7,858 bases of DNA, taken from positions 1 to 7,858 of the forward strand of contig SKUV01000329.1 in the NCBI GenBank assembly GCA_007129775.1. The letters are read 5' to 3'. This stretch comes from Paracoccaceae bacterium (GTDB lineage Bacteria; Pseudomonadota; Alphaproteobacteria; Rhodobacterales; Rhodobacteraceae). Position numbers and translations under genes: made by a program. Under the pieces are notes generated by a model. The model worked only from the letters and a program-made list of their open reading frames with translations. It was not told the origin of the DNA and searched no databases. This document shows positions 6,770 through 7,858 of this stretch, piece by piece. Position 1 is the first letter of the stretch. Each line of letters starts with the position of its first letter.

Positions 6770-7564
6770 CTAACCGCGCGGGCCCCAGGGCCCCCTTTGC
6801 CGCCGATCCTCCGGGCCGGTCCGCCGGCGCGGAACCCGTGGCACGTTGCTGCGCACATAGCGATAGCGCGCCTCGGGATGGGGTGGCGCGCCGAGCGTGC
6901 GGCGCCAGAAGGCCGGGCCGCCGCGCGTGACCCACAACGGCAGGGTCAGCACCAGCCCGGCGGCAAAGCCGCCGGCATGGGCCCAATAGGCTACTCCGCC
7001 TTGATCGGCCGGGCTGAAGACGCCGCCGACAACCTGCAGTCCGAACCAGACCCCCAGCATCGCCCATGCGGGCAGCGGGATGATCCGCAAGAAGATGATG
7101 AAAAAGAACAGCACATCCACCCGCGCCCGAGGAAAGAGCAGCAGATAGCCGCCCAGAACCCCCGCGATCGCCCCCGAGGCGCCGACCATCGGCACCGTCG
7201 ACATCGGCGATGCGGCGTATTGCAGCACCGCCGCCACCGCCCCGCAGAACAGATAGAAGATCAGAAAGCGCCCGTGGCCCCATTCCTCTTCCATATTGTC
7301 GCCGAAGATCCACAAAAACAGCATGTTGCCGGCCAGATGCAGCCAGCCGCCATGCAGAAACTGCGACGTGACCAGCGCCGGCCAACCCTCGCCCGCGCTC
7401 AGCCGTGCCGGCACCACCCCCCATTCCTGAAAGAACCGCATCAGCATCCGCGGATCGTCGAAAAGCGGCAGATAGCTGAGAAAGATCACCACATTGAGCG
7501 CGATCAGCCCCCAGGTGACGAAGGGTGTCGTGCTGGAGGGGTTATGGTCGCGCAGGGGAAGCAT
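6770..7564 (-). CDS. Rhomboid family intramembrane serine protease
   Basis: Rhomboids cut transmembrane proteins within or near the membrane. This 264-residue protein has six to seven hydrophobic segments, at about 14-32, 76-90, 99-118, 125-145, 150-164, 165-183 and 191-211. The catalytic dyad is present: Ser130 in GASGAIAG (128-135) and His196 in WAHAGGFAAG (194-203). HGGWLHLAGNM at 71-81 is the conserved motif that starts the second core segment, including the oxyanion-related Asn80. The tail after about residue 213 is rich in Arg, Pro and Gly and probably lies in the cytoplasm. The ATG at 7564 is preceded by a modest purine stretch (GGGAAAG, 7573-7579) and gives a normal family N-terminus (MLPLRDHNPS). 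The putA stop is 30 bp upstream on the same strand, so the two genes may share a transcript. The natural substrate is unknown. Confidence 0.93.
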   Translation of the reverse strand: MLPLRDHNPSSTTPFVTWGLIALNVVIFLSYLPLFDDPRMLMRFFQEWGVVPARLSAGEGWPALVTSQFLHGGWLHLAGNMLFLWIFGDNMEEEWGHGRFLIFYLFCGAVAAVLQYAASPMSTVPMVGASGAIAGVLGGYLLLFPRARVDVLFFFIIFLRIIPLPAWAMLGVWFGLQVVGGVFSPADQGGVAYWAHAGGFAAGLVLTLPLWVTRGGPAFWRRTLGAPPHPEARYRYVRSNVPRVPRRRTGPEDRRQRGPWGPRG

Positions 7565-7594
7565 GGGGCACGCTTTCCCATCGCCTCGCCGCCG

Positions 7595-7858
7595 TCAAGC
7601 ACCAACCTCGGCCAGTAGCGCGGCATTCCCGCCGGCGGCTGTGGTGTCGATGCACAGATGGCGCTCCAGCAGCACATGCGCCGCATCGGGCATCGTGGTG
7701 ATCAGGGGCAGGATCGGCCCGGCGCGCGCCGCCAGCGCCCGGGCGAGGGCGCGTGCCTCGGCCTCGGCGCCCCAGTAGAGCACGCCTGCGAAACCCTCTA
7801 GCCCGCTCAACGCCTCGGGCGCCAGTCCCTCTGGCAGGGGCAGGGCGCATCCGCCGAG
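7595..7858 (-). CDS. putA: Bifunctional proline dehydrogenase / glutamate-semialdehyde dehydrogenase PutA, C-terminal fragment (5' end outside the window)
   Basis: The last 87 residues of a protein run in from the right edge on the - strand. Near the end is LLERHLCIDTTAAGGNAALLAE, matching the conserved C-terminus of long PutA proteins (a Leu-rich stretch, then N/DTTAAGGNA). Before it come GFAGVLYWG and ARAGPILPLIT, which fit the C-terminal aldehyde-dehydrogenase-superfamily domain of long alphaproteobacterial PutA. PutA oxidises proline to glutamate in two steps and channels the intermediate between its two active sites. All catalytic regions lie outside the window, so the call rests on this short tail. 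I see no other family with this ending. The stop codon is TGA at 7595-7597. Confidence 0.82.
   Translation of the reverse strand, partial: LGGCALPLPEGLAPEALSGLEGFAGVLYWGAEAEARALARALAARAGPILPLITTMPDAAHVLLERHLCIDTTAAGGNAALLAEVGA

Noticed and set aside
6797..7618. A 273-codon open frame on the + strand opposite the rhomboid gene
   Set aside because: The translation is low-complexity and His/Arg/Gln/Pro-rich, without membrane segments or motifs. The opposite strand encodes a complete rhomboid with its catalytic Ser and His.

Overview
The window is GC-rich (about two thirds or more G+C by eye) and its genes are packed tightly. It holds the downstream part of a glycogen metabolism operon, then an inositol-monophosphatase-family gene, and then two genes on the opposite strand. 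The proteins point to an alphaproteobacterium, probably of the Rhodobacterales. The GlgC N-terminus carries the alphaproteobacterial form of the regulatory segment (DRRAKPAVYFGGK). The phosphatase also looks alphaproteobacterial, and the last gene is the C-terminus of a long PutA. The order assignment comes from recalled family resemblance, not from a search.

Layout. Bases 2-919 are the 3' part of glgB (branching enzyme), cut by the window edge. glgC (967-2232, ADP-glucose pyrophosphorylase), glgA (2251-3717, glycogen synthase) and glgX (3714-5798, debranching enzyme) follow on the + strand, with gaps of 47 bp and 18 bp and then a 4-bp ATGA overlap. This is one compact unit: GlgC makes ADP-glucose, GlgA polymerises it, GlgB adds alpha-1,6 branches, and GlgX removes short branches during breakdown. 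No glycogen phosphorylase (glgP) or phosphoglucomutase gene lies inside the window.

A 130-bp gap (5799-5928) follows. It contains a candidate sigma70-type promoter (TTCACA, 17-nt spacer, TATAGC) and a 15-bp tandem repeat that fills the predicted leader and runs into the ribosome binding site of the next gene. That gene (5929-6720) is a complete SuhB/IMPase-family phosphatase and probably forms its own transcription unit.

From 6770 to the end the genes are on the - strand. They are a six-to-seven-segment rhomboid serine protease with both catalytic residues (6770-7564) and, 30 bp upstream of it, the C-terminal 87 residues of PutA (7595-7858, cut by the window edge). The rhomboid gene converges on the phosphatase gene across 49 bp with no convincing terminator.

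I see no mobile elements, RNA genes, CRISPR arrays or phage genes, and no evidence of a previously undescribed system. The region reads as ordinary core metabolism. The repeat-containing leader at 5856-5928 is the most unusual local feature.
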